From positions 5,146,001-5,210,000 of the forward strand of contig NZ_AP022608.1 of assembly GCF_010728925.1 (NCBI RefSeq): a DNA stretch of 64,000 nucleotides, given 5' to 3'. A program made the position numbers and the translations under genes. The notes below the pieces were generated by a model. It ran no database searches. It saw only the letters and a list, made by a program, of their open reading frames with translations, and was not told the DNA's origin. The DNA is from Mycolicibacterium gadium (GTDB lineage Bacteria > Actinomycetota > Actinomycetes > Mycobacteriales > Mycobacteriaceae). Shown here piece after piece: positions 1 through 7,532 of this stretch. Numbering within the stretch: the stretch's first letter is position 1; every line of letters starts with the position of its first letter.

Positions 1-739
1 CGTCGTTGCCCATCCGCGTCAGGCCCCGATCGGTGCCGAGCATCAGTTCCGTGCCGTCGGGTGTGGAGAGGAACGACTCGTTGAACTCGCTCCCGAGCTT
101 GTCCACCGGGTACGTCAGCTGCTGCTTACCGGAGAGATCGACCCGCGTCAGGGATGCCGGGCCTTCGGTGGTCCGCGATTCGAGCAACAACACCGCTTTG
201 CCTTCGGGCAGCGAGTAGCGCGGGGTCACCGCGAAGCCGTCCTCGACCCGGAACGACGTCCGCTCACCGGTGCGCAGGTCGACCTGCATGACGGTCAGGT
301 CGTCGCCGGTGCGGGAGAACAGTGCTCGAGTCCCGTCGCCCGACCAGTCGACAAGGGTGGGTAGTGAACCGGATTCGCCGGGCGCCTCGAATGTGGTGAT
401 CGCGTAGCGGCCCCCCTCAGGGTTGACGAGGTACAGCGTCGTCTCCGAGTTGTAGGGCGTCGGATCGCCCGGCTCGAATTCGTCTCCGGCGTTCGTCGGG
501 GTGGCGGCGTTCCACATCGCGAGCATCCAGCCGGGGCCGACCTCCGACCAAGGTACGTCCTGGATGGGCGCTTCCTCGTTGTATGCGGCCATCGTTGCGG
601 CAAGGGGCGTCTGTGTTGAGGTGGCTGGCGCCGACGGCGCGGGTTCGCCGGGGTGCGCGGCCGGCTCCGTCGACGAGCATCCGACCACCACCGCCGCTGT
701 CGCCGCGACGACAGAGGCTCGACGCAAGATCTGATTCAT
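1..739 (-). CDS. Lipoprotein with TolB-like repeats, C-terminus cut by window edge
   Basis: The reading frame opens with ATG at 739 and runs off the left edge (about 246 residues seen). The first 21 residues form a lipoprotein signal: Arg-Arg, a hydrophobic stretch and VVVGC, with Cys21 as the predicted lipidated residue. A Pro/Thr/Ala linker follows. Then come short blocks of the kind seen in TolB or beta-propeller proteins (VDWSGDGTRALFSR, VDLSGKQQL, LSTPDGTELMLG). It is probably an extracytoplasmic lipoprotein anchored on the outer face of the plasma membrane, possibly a binding or scaffold protein. The substrate is unknown. The next gene on the same strand starts 579 bases upstream, with the stop of that gene about 97 bases away. 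Confidence 0.75.
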   Translation of the reverse strand, partial: MNQILRRASVVAATAAVVVGCSSTEPAAHPGEPAPSAPATSTQTPLAATMAAYNEEAPIQDVPWSEVGPGWMLAMWNAATPTNAGDEFEPGDPTPYNSETTLYLVNPEGGRYAITTFEAPGESGSLPTLVDWSGDGTRALFSRTGDDLTVMQVDLRTGERTSFRVEDGFAVTPRYSLPEGKAVLLLESRTTEGPASLTRVDLSGKQQLTYPVDKLGSEFNESFLSTPDGTELMLGTDRGLTRMGND

Positions 740-835
740 GTGCAGTCCTTTCCAGTGGTGGAAGGGTGCACGAGGCGGCTTGGAGGATTCTTGATGCGGT
801 CGGAAGCGGGGACTGAACTCGCTGACCGAGGTGGG

Positions 836-1318
836 TCAGCGCGGGGTGAACTTGACCGCGACGATCTTGTCGCGGGCGAACGCCTCGGCGAACTCGTCGA
901 CGGTGGGGATGCGGTCGTCGCGGAATTTGAGACCCATCATCGTCTGGGCCTTCTTGACGCCGTAGGACTGGGCGGCGCGGTGCGCGAGATCGGCGACGGC
1001 GGCTGGGTCCGAGATGACTTCGCCGTGCATCTTCGTGGTCTTGCCGTTGAGCAGAACCTCGGCGTCGGCGCCGCCGCTGAAATTGTGCTTCCAACCCGCG
1101 TTTGCGATGGCGTACAGCGCGCCGTCGATGTGGTGTGCGCTCACCGGAATCGAGAACTGGCGGCCGGATTTGCGTCCCTTGAAGTTGAGCACCATCAGCT
1201 GCTTGCGAAGTGAACCCGCCAGTGGGGTGCCCAGCAGCTTGCGCAGCATCGGGTTGACGATGCGGAGCAATTTCTCGGGTGGATGCGCAGCGGCGACTGC
1301 GGGTTCCTGATCGGTCAT
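836..1318 (-). CDS. Nitroreductase/deazaflavin-dependent family protein
   Basis: A 160-residue protein from ATG at 1318 (MTDQEPAV). The core LNFKGRKSGRQFSIPVSAH, then GALYAIANAGWKHNFSGG and DAEVLLNGKTTK, is the pattern of the mycobacterial F420/deazaflavin-dependent nitroreductase (Ddn) superfamily, a split-barrel fold that binds F420 or related flavins. Length fits the family. The in-frame upstream extension to 1489 reads as Arg/Ser-rich noise over the neighbouring gene, so I take the internal ATG. The substrate cannot be told from the sequence. It lies between a lipoprotein and a DUF2237 gene, all on the minus strand. Confidence 0.75.
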   Translation of the reverse strand: MTDQEPAVAAAHPPEKLLRIVNPMLRKLLGTPLAGSLRKQLMVLNFKGRKSGRQFSIPVSAHHIDGALYAIANAGWKHNFSGGADAEVLLNGKTTKMHGEVISDPAAVADLAHRAAQSYGVKKAQTMMGLKFRDDRIPTVDEFAEAFARDKIVAVKFTPR

Positions 1319-1364
1319 AGCGCACACGGTATGCCTGATCGGAGACGTGCTGACGGGTATTGCG

Positions 1365-1751
1365 CTAAAGGCTTTCCAGGTCGTCGGGGACGTCGACGGC
1401 GTTCTCGCGCAACGCCTCGATCGGAACGACGTCGAGCGTGCGTTCGTGGGTGCAGGCCAGGACGACCGGGGCGGCGTAGCCGTCCTCATATGCCCTCAGC
1501 CAGTTCACCGCGGTGACGCACCAACGGTCGCCGGGCTCGAGACCGGGAAAGCGGTATTGCGGCATCGGGGTCGACAGATCGTTGCCGATGGAGCGTTGAT
1601 GCTCGAGGAATTCGGCGGTCACGACGGCGCAGATGGTGTGTCTGCCCACGTCCTGAGGTCCGGTCGAGCAGCAGCCGTCGCGGTAGAAGCCGGTCATCGG
1701 ATCGGTGCCGCACGGCTCGAGCGGACCGCCCAATACATTGCGTTCACCCAC
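1365..1751 (-). CDS. DUF2237 family protein
   Basis: A 128-residue protein. The sequence NVLGGPLEPCGTDPMTGFYRDG is the hallmark opening of the DUF2237 (COG3651) family, with further conserved Cys residues in CCSTGPQDVGRHTICAVV, a GDRWCVTAVNWLRA block and an HERTLDVVPIEAL ending. The family is small, cytosolic and uncharacterised. The repeated Cys and Asp residues could bind a metal, but this is inference. Start is a GTG at 1751. Confidence 0.85.
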   Translation of the reverse strand: MGERNVLGGPLEPCGTDPMTGFYRDGCCSTGPQDVGRHTICAVVTAEFLEHQRSIGNDLSTPMPQYRFPGLEPGDRWCVTAVNWLRAYEDGYAAPVVLACTHERTLDVVPIEALRENAVDVPDDLESL

Positions 1752-1779
1752 CCGTTAAGTATGGCCTCTCCGATTTGCG

Positions 1780-1837
1780 CGAACGTGGGTTACCCGCACG
1801 TTCGCACACCGGAAAGCGTGCGGGTAACCCACGTTCG
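1780..1837. repeat. Perfect 21-bp inverted repeat with 16-nt loop
   Basis: The arms at 1780-1800 and 1817-1837 are exact reverse complements. Each arm is itself nearly palindromic around GGGT(T/A)ACCC. The hairpin lies between the start of the leftward DUF2237 gene and the start of the rightward PhoD gene. A divergent intergenic region has no convergent transcript end, so a terminator is not expected. It may be an operator for a dimeric regulator or a mobile palindromic repeat. Confidence 0.8.
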
Positions 1838-1936
1838 TCGCGTCGTAGCCGGATCTTCGCGCAATGGCCTGACCGGCGGGAGACACCGGATGTCCGCCCG
1901 TCACCGGCAGGACAGCTGGCTTTCTGACACTCGGCC

Positions 1937-3481
1937 GTGTCCCTGCGTCCGAGCCGCCGCGCCGTTCTCAAAGGTGCGCTCGCGCTCGGCGCGTTGCCGG
2001 TCGTCGGGTTCACCGACGATCGCCGCTTGAGCCCCATCCGATCCGATCCGTTCACGCTCGGCGTGGCGTCCGGTGAGCCCTCCGCAGACGGCGCGGTCAT
2101 CTGGACGCGGCTGGCACCGAATCCGTTGGCCGACGACGGATTCGCAGGCATGCCGGCACGGGCGATCGACGTCGAATGGGAAGTGGCGCGCGACGAGTGG
2201 TTCAGCCAGATCGAACAGCGGGGGATCACGACAGCTGTCCCGGCGTCGGCGCACAGTGTGCACGTCGAACTCGCCGGATTGCGTCCCGGTGCCGAGTACT
2301 TCTACCGCTTCCGCACCGGTGGTCATGTGTCGCCGGTCGGCCGAACGCGGACCTCGCCCGAGGGCGGGTCGTTGGCACCGGTGACGATGTGCGTCGCATC
2401 GTGCGCGAACTATCAGCAGGGCTGGTTCACGGCGTACCGCCGGCTCGCCGAGGAGCAGCCGGATCTTGTTGTACACCTTGGCGATTACCAATACGAGTAC
2501 GCCGCTTCGGATATGGGTGTGCGGGCACATGCCGGTCCCGAAACGGTGACACTGGCCAACTACCGGCAGCGGTACGCGCAGTACAAGACCGATCCGGACC
2601 TGCAGGCCGCGCACGCGGTGGCGCCGTGGCTGGCGGTGTTCGACGACCATGAAGTGGCCGACAACTGGGCCGACGAAGTGCCGGAGAGGCCCGACCCAGC
2701 TTTTCCCGGTCGCCGTGCCGCGGCACTGCAGGCCTATTACGAGAACATGCCGTTGCGGTGGTCGGCGGTGCCGCGCGGCATCGACATGAAGCTCTACCGT
2801 CGGGTGCGGTGGGGCGGTCTGGCGACGTTGCACATGCTCGACACCCGGCAGTACCGCACCGATCAGCCGTGCGGCGATGGGTTCCGCACGAACTGCGACG
2901 AACGGAAGCTCCCGTCGGCCACACTGATCGGCGCCGAACAGGAACGGTGGCTGCTCAACGGGTTTCAGCGATCTCGGTCGCGATGGGACATCCTCGGCCA
3001 GCAGGTGTTCTTCTCGCAGGTGGAGTTCACACCGGGTGCGGGTCGCGGATTCAACCCCGATGCGTGGGACGGCTATGCGGCCAACCGCGACCGGGTCGTT
3101 CACGGCCTCGTGCACTCGCCCGTCCGCAATGCCGTGGTGCTCACCGGAGACGTGCATTCGCATTGGGCGGCCGAGGTGCATGCTCGGCCCGATGACCCGT
3201 TATCGCCGGTGGTGGCTACCGAATTGGTGACGACGTCGATCAGCTCGGGCGGCGACGGATTTGATATGCGCGACGACATCGCGGCGATGCTGCCCGAGAA
3301 CCCGCACCTTCGGTACTTCAGCGGTCGTCGCGGATATGTGCGGGCCAGATTCGCCGCGGACGAGATGCGGGCGGACTTTCGCGTCCTGCCCTACGTATCC
3401 AGGCCGGGCGCCGAGGTGCGGACGGGGGCGTCGTTCGTCGTATCGGACCGCGCCCCCATATTAGCGATTTCGGTGCGCTAA
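1937..3481 (+). CDS. phoD: PhoD-family alkaline phosphatase/phosphodiesterase, Tat-exported
   Basis: 514 residues from GTG at 1937. The N-terminus carries a twin-arginine motif (SRRAVLKG) and a short hydrophobic stretch, so the folded enzyme should be exported by Tat. The protein then shows the PhoD plan: an N-terminal domain with TLGVASGEPSADGAVIWTRL, then the metallophosphatase core with VASCANY, LVVHLGDYQYEY, FDDHEVADNW and VVLTGDVHSHW, supplying the Asp, Asn and His ligands of the Ca/Fe centre. It releases phosphate from phosphoesters outside the membrane. The last five codons form the left arm of an intergenic hairpin whose loop is now split by the downstream IS element. Confidence 0.93.
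   Translation: MSLRPSRRAVLKGALALGALPVVGFTDDRRLSPIRSDPFTLGVASGEPSADGAVIWTRLAPNPLADDGFAGMPARAIDVEWEVARDEWFSQIEQRGITTAVPASAHSVHVELAGLRPGAEYFYRFRTGGHVSPVGRTRTSPEGGSLAPVTMCVASCANYQQGWFTAYRRLAEEQPDLVVHLGDYQYEYAASDMGVRAHAGPETVTLANYRQRYAQYKTDPDLQAAHAVAPWLAVFDDHEVADNWADEVPERPDPAFPGRRAAALQAYYENMPLRWSAVPRGIDMKLYRRVRWGGLATLHMLDTRQYRTDQPCGDGFRTNCDERKLPSATLIGAEQERWLLNGFQRSRSRWDILGQQVFFSQVEFTPGAGRGFNPDAWDGYAANRDRVVHGLVHSPVRNAVVLTGDVHSHWAAEVHARPDDPLSPVVATELVTTSISSGGDGFDMRDDIAAMLPENPHLRYFSGRRGYVRARFAADEMRADFRVLPYVSRPGAEVRTGASFVVSDRAPILAISVR
3464..3478. terminator. Left arm of a palindromic intergenic hairpin split by the IS
   Basis: GCGATTTCGGTGCGC at 3464-3478 is the exact reverse complement of 5006-5020. 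Without the IS the two arms would form a 15-bp stem with a roughly 23-nt loop between the convergent phoD and MprF-like genes, a natural bidirectional terminator. An intact relative with the same stem ends and a similar loop lies at 25230-25278. Confidence 0.8.
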
Positions 3482-3547
3482 CGATCGCCTACCCTCTTTG
3501 CCACGCTGGTTGTGAGTCGGTTTGGGCCAGTGTGAAGGGGTTGGGTT

Positions 3548-3982
3548 GTGTCGATCAGTGCGGGGTTCAGCTCTGCCGAGATTCATGAGTTCGTCATTGA
3601 GTATCACTTGTTGCCTCATGGTCAGAAGGGATCCTGGCGTGCTGCTCAGGGGGTATCGGTGCGCCAGTTGAGGCGGTGGGAAGCCACGGTGTTCGCCGGT
3701 GATCTCGACCGGGGGCTTATTCCGCGAGAAGGTAGTGGTGTGACGGTTCCCCCGGCGAAACGATCGGCGCTGGCGATGGCGCAGACGGCGAAACAGGAGC
3801 GCGACGAGGCCGAAGTGGCTCGACTACAGGCGCGGGTACGCGAGCTCGAACACGCCAACGAGGCCCTGGGAAAAGCTATCGGGCTCTTGCATGCGATGAA
3901 CGCCGAAGAGCCCGATGCAGCCCTGACGATGACCGATCTCGACGATTCCTCGAGCGCGAGAACGGACTCGTCGCCGAGCTGA
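3548..3982 (+). CDS. IS3-family transposase OrfA
   Basis: 144 residues from GTG at 3548. It has an N-terminal helix-turn-helix (GSWRAAQGVSVRQLRRWE) that should bind the IS ends. A Lys/Glu-rich coiled coil (AQTAKQERDEAEVARLQARVRELEHANEAL, about residues 78-107) is the leucine-zipper segment used for OrfA multimerisation. The frame ends in a Ser/Thr-rich tail that looks like read-past sequence. In the -1 frame the region around 3931-4017 instead encodes RFLERENGLVAEL, which continues into OrfB. Confidence 0.88.
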   Translation: MSISAGFSSAEIHEFVIEYHLLPHGQKGSWRAAQGVSVRQLRRWEATVFAGDLDRGLIPREGSGVTVPPAKRSALAMAQTAKQERDEAEVARLQARVRELEHANEALGKAIGLLHAMNAEEPDAALTMTDLDDSSSARTDSSPS

Positions 3983-4017
3983 GCGCCGCGATCAGATCCC
4001 AGCGCCAGGCGCTGACG

Positions 4018-4983
4018 ATGATCGGGTTGTCGCGTTCGACGTGGCATTACCGCCGCAAGCCGCGGCCGCGGGTGAGTAACCCGGTGCCGCAGAAAGATCG
4101 GGCCTACCCCGCGCGCATCTGCGCGGGTGACCGCGTGGTGATCCAGGACAAGATCATCACCGGCTGGCAGGCGGGCACGTCGGTGGACCATTCGTTTGCC
4201 GCCGCTTGGGATGACGGGGTGATGCTGGCCTCACGGCGGTCCTGGTGGCGTATCGCGGCCGCGATCGTCGATCAAAGCGCTCGTCCGATCTGCCCGACCC
4301 GCTCGACGAACAAGATTCCGCGGCCGGCACCAGTACTCAAAGCGACCGGCCCGCAACAGATCTGGAGTTGGGACATCACCGACCTGCGCACCCCGTGGCG
4401 GGGCGTGGCGTTCAAGGCGTACTCGATAATTGACATCTTCTCTCGCAAGATCGTGGGCTGGCGCGTCGAGCAACGCGAGAGCGACGATCTCGCCACGCAG
4501 ATGTTCCAGACCGCGATCACCACCCACGGGTCGCCCGCAGTCGTGCACGCCGATTCTGGGCCGGCGATGCGCTCGACGGATCTCAAAGACCTCCTCGCCG
4601 ATCTCGGCATCGCTCAGACCCACAACCGGCCACGGGTCAGCAATGACAACCCGTTCTCCGAATCGGAATTCCGCACGATGAAATACCGGCCGAACTATCC
4701 CGGTATCTTCGATGATCTCGATGCCGCGCGGGCCTGGGTAAACTCCTATGTCTCCTGGTACAACCAGCACCACCGCCACAGCGGGATCGCACTGTTCACC
4801 CCCGCCGAGGTCCACGACGGGCAATGGACGCAGCGGTGGCTCCAACGCGACCACGCCCTCCAGGCCTACTACGACACCCACCCCGAACGATTCCGCGCAC
4901 GCCCGCACACCGAATCACCCAAGGCCACTGTGGGCATCAACCTCCCACCCGAAAACGACCCCGACCGACTCCACGCAGCTTGA
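4018..4983 (+). CDS. IS3-family transposase OrfB (DDE integrase core)
   Basis: 321 residues from the first ATG, though the frame is open upstream into orfA. The N-terminal part has LSRSTWHYRRKP, a typical OrfB start. The rve-type catalytic core holds the DDE triad: Asp in WSWDITDL, Asp in VVHADSGPAM and Glu in NPFSESEFRTMKY. The Tyr/Trp-rich YNQHHRHSGI motif follows near the C-terminus. The active enzyme is probably an OrfAB fusion made by -1 frameshifting in the overlap. No slippery A-rich heptamer is obvious, so a fixed indel cannot be excluded. Confidence 0.9.
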   Translation: MIGLSRSTWHYRRKPRPRVSNPVPQKDRAYPARICAGDRVVIQDKIITGWQAGTSVDHSFAAAWDDGVMLASRRSWWRIAAAIVDQSARPICPTRSTNKIPRPAPVLKATGPQQIWSWDITDLRTPWRGVAFKAYSIIDIFSRKIVGWRVEQRESDDLATQMFQTAITTHGSPAVVHADSGPAMRSTDLKDLLADLGIAQTHNRPRVSNDNPFSESEFRTMKYRPNYPGIFDDLDAARAWVNSYVSWYNQHHRHSGIALFTPAEVHDGQWTQRWLQRDHALQAYYDTHPERFRARPHTESPKATVGINLPPENDPDRLHAA

Positions 4984-5005
4984 CAACGCCCGCTAGCGAC
5001 TGTTT

Positions 5006-5020
5006 GCGCACCGAAATCGC
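5006..5020. terminator. Right arm of the split hairpin
   Basis: GCGCACCGAAATCGC pairs exactly with 3464-3478. With the IS removed, TAACGATCGC plus CTA plus GCGACTGTTT would form the loop. The MprF-like gene ends at 5027, just beyond this arm. Confidence 0.8.
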
Positions 5021-5026
5021 GACGGG

Positions 5027-7399
5027 CTAGATGCGTCCGCTCTGCGTCATCCACCGCATGACCTGCCAGCCGACAAACACCGGCAGCCAGGTCGTCAGCA
5101 CACGGTAGAGCAGCACCGCCGGAACGGCGATCGCGGCGGTCATCCCGAATGCGGCCAGACCGCCGATCAACGCGGCCTCCACCGCCCCCACTCCGCCGGG
5201 CGTCGGCGCCGCCGAGGCCAACGTGCCGCCGATCATCGTCACCACGGTGACGGTGATGAACGAGGTGTTGCCGCCGAACGCCTCGATGGCTGCCCACAAC
5301 GCGAACGCGTTACCGAGAGTGGTTGCCGCACAACCGAGTACGATGATCGCCAGGCGCTTGGGTTCGCGGCCCAGTTCGATGAGATGGCCGATCACCTCCT
5401 GCAGTCGCGGCCGCACCGACGTCGCCAGCCAGCGCCGCAGCCGGGGCACCAGCAGGAAGGTGCCGACCAACCCCAGCAGCAGGCCGGCCACCAGATACAG
5501 GACGTTGACGCTGGGCACGAACCGAGAGAGGTTGGCGGACACGCCCGCCGCGGTGCTGAAGAAGATCAGCAACACGATGTGGGTGATCACCTGCACCGAT
5601 TGTTGCAGCGCGACAGCGGTCGTCGAGCGCATCGGGGTGACGCCGCCCTTCTGCAGATACCTCGCGCTGAGTGCAAGACCGCCGACGCCCGCCGGGGTCG
5701 TCGTCGCGGCGAACTTGTTGGCCACCTGCATGACGATCAGGCCCCATAGCTTCACCACGCCGTCGGCGGCCGCCCACAGCGCCGCCGCCGCACCGAGATA
5801 AGTCAGCCCCGACGCCGCCAGTCCCAGTAGTGCGAACCACCAGTTCGCAGTGCGGAGTTCGGTGAGAAAGGTCGGGACCGAGCTGATGAACGGATACGCG
5901 ACGTACACCAGCGCAATCAACAGCACGAGCTGGATCAGCTGGCTGCGGGTGAATCGCGTGACGGTCTCGGTCCGGATCTCATCGACGCGTGTCTGACGCT
6001 TCACCTCGTCACGCGCGGCGGAGATGACGGTCTTCGCATCGCGCACGGATTGCCGGATATGCAGTGGCACAGCTGCTTTGGTGAGACGCCGCGATGCCGC
6101 TAGCACAGTGTCCTTGCCGAATGCATCGATCGCTGCCCGTACGGCCGACGGCGCGTCGTACAGATGGGTCGTCGTCACCAACAACTGTGCGATGTCCGAA
6201 CGCAGCTGCGCGTCGGTCGCGCCGTACTCGGCACTGCCGAAGCCACCGAACAACACGGTCTCCTCGACGGTGATCTCGCTGGCGCGCAGGTCCCCGTGTG
6301 AGATCTGGCAGTCGTGAAGTTCGCGCAACGACTCCCAGACTCGGTCGACGGGAATGGCTGCCGTGCAATCGCCGAGCGGCGTCCCGTGCGCGGGGGTGTG
6401 CGCGTACAACGTCCAGCTGCGCTCGAGCCCGGCTACCGCGATCGTGGAGATGTTGGCGAGCTTCAGCTGACCGATCGCGATCGCCATCAGCGCCCGGTGT
6501 TCTACCGCGCGACGCATCGACGCGTGCAGTGGCGCGGTCTCCCGATCGCGGAGCCGAACCTTCCGCCACACCTGAAGCAGCACGCCGCCGCCGCGCTGGT
6601 GTGGTCCGTACATCTGCATCACGGCCGTCGTCTGCTGCTGGTCGCATTCCGCGTGCAGGATCAGCGGCCCGGCACCGGACGGCCGCACCACCTTGAGTGC
6701 GGTCACGACGCACCCGCGGCGCGCCATGGCGCGAACCGCCCCTTCCAGCGGTACATCGAGGCCGGGGGTGCCGACGACGAGCACGACCAGCGCGCCGATG
6801 AACCAGCCAACGGCGAGCCCGAACAGCGAGCGCGCCGGAACCACCGCGCTGATCACGAGATGGATCGGTACGAACGCCAGCAACAGCGCCCACCATGACC
6901 GCCGCCACCGCGCGGGCAGCCAGGGCCCCGAAACGGTGAGCACCGCGGCGAGCATCGCGATCCAGCGCGGGTCGTCGACGAACTGCGACGGCACCGTGTC
7001 GAGACGGTCTCGGAGGTCGAAGTGCCATTGCGGCGCCGCGATGCCGGCGTTGCTGATCGACAGCGCCAGACCGGCGATCGCAGCGGCGGCCGCGTACGCG
7101 CCGAGGAGTTTCCACTGCCTGGCCACGATGAGGCTGACCAGGATGACGAACGGCAACGCCAGGATCGCGACGCCGTATGCGAGGTACACCAGGTTGGCCT
7201 GGGTGGGGGTGAGGACCGCCACGATCTCGGAGATCGACCGTTCCAGGGCGACCCACTCGTTGCGCGTGATCAGCGAGCTGGTGATGACGACGGCGAGAAA
7301 CACCGCCGAGAGGACCAGCCGGAAGATGTCGTTGGTCCGGCGGGTCAACGGTTGCAGCAAGCTACCCGTGACGGTGATGTCCCGCCCGTCAACTCGCAT
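5027..7399 (-). CDS. Large YbhN/MprF-type (LPG synthase TM) membrane protein with embedded kinase-like domain
   Basis: 790 residues from ATG at 7399. The N-terminal third (to about 240) has several hydrophobic segments. Residues about 240-450 are soluble and resemble an aminoglycoside-kinase/Rio-like fold: LRELHDCQISHGDLRASEI matches a catalytic loop (HGD) and LFGGFGSAEYG sits where a DFG-like motif is expected. The last about 320 residues are the LPG_synthase_TM/TIGR00374 domain, with NKFAATTTPAGVGGLALSARYL and SAAPTPGGVGAVEAAL, the same fold as the MprF flippase domain. It may act in lipid flipping or aminoacylated-lipid handling. No aminoacyltransferase domain is present. It converges on phoD, and the IS separates them. 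Confidence 0.8.
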   Translation of the reverse strand: MRVDGRDITVTGSLLQPLTRRTNDIFRLVLSAVFLAVVITSSLITRNEWVALERSISEIVAVLTPTQANLVYLAYGVAILALPFVILVSLIVARQWKLLGAYAAAAAIAGLALSISNAGIAAPQWHFDLRDRLDTVPSQFVDDPRWIAMLAAVLTVSGPWLPARWRRSWWALLLAFVPIHLVISAVVPARSLFGLAVGWFIGALVVLVVGTPGLDVPLEGAVRAMARRGCVVTALKVVRPSGAGPLILHAECDQQQTTAVMQMYGPHQRGGGVLLQVWRKVRLRDRETAPLHASMRRAVEHRALMAIAIGQLKLANISTIAVAGLERSWTLYAHTPAHGTPLGDCTAAIPVDRVWESLRELHDCQISHGDLRASEITVEETVLFGGFGSAEYGATDAQLRSDIAQLLVTTTHLYDAPSAVRAAIDAFGKDTVLAASRRLTKAAVPLHIRQSVRDAKTVISAARDEVKRQTRVDEIRTETVTRFTRSQLIQLVLLIALVYVAYPFISSVPTFLTELRTANWWFALLGLAASGLTYLGAAAALWAAADGVVKLWGLIVMQVANKFAATTTPAGVGGLALSARYLQKGGVTPMRSTTAVALQQSVQVITHIVLLIFFSTAAGVSANLSRFVPSVNVLYLVAGLLLGLVGTFLLVPRLRRWLATSVRPRLQEVIGHLIELGREPKRLAIIVLGCAATTLGNAFALWAAIEAFGGNTSFITVTVVTMIGGTLASAAPTPGGVGAVEAALIGGLAAFGMTAAIAVPAVLLYRVLTTWLPVFVGWQVMRWMTQSGRI

Positions 7400-7532
7400 A
7401 GATAAAGGATCTTTCGGATGCGGCGCGCCGGTGCGCGACTCGCCGACACATTAGCCGCACATCTCGTGACCGAGGTTATCGGAAACGCCCAACCCGTTGC
7501 CTGGGCCGACTCCCGCACGTAGCCTATTAGGC

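Larger units (their letters stand above)
3492..4992 (+). mobile_element. IS3-family insertion sequence, about 1.5 kb
   Basis: Two overlapping transposase frames (orfA 3548-3982 and orfB 4018-4983, with orfB in the -1 frame) lie between imperfect terminal inverted repeats. The left end reads CTTTGCCACGCTGG and, after a few bases, GTGAGTCGGT. The right end, read inwards, has GTTGTCAAGCTGCGTG then GAGTCGGT. CTA occurs directly outside both ends (3489-3491 and 4993-4995), consistent with a 3-bp target duplication, as IS3 elements make. The outermost bases match poorly, so the ends could shift by a few bases. The element sits in the loop of a palindromic hairpin. Confidence 0.88.

Noticed and set aside
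417..1325. 302-residue minus-strand frame
   Set aside because: Arg/Ala/Gly-rich composition without domains, and it overlaps the lipoprotein and nitroreductase-family genes in another frame. Typical high-GC shadow.
1901..3181. 426-residue frame antisense to phoD
   Set aside because: His/Arg-rich noise with no motif, while the plus strand has a complete PhoD phosphatase.
3931..4017. Whether the IS transposase is dead through a frameshift
   Set aside because: IS3 elements normally make OrfAB by -1 frameshifting, and the overlap here has the right frame relation. I could not find the slippery site, so I neither call the IS dead nor prove it active.
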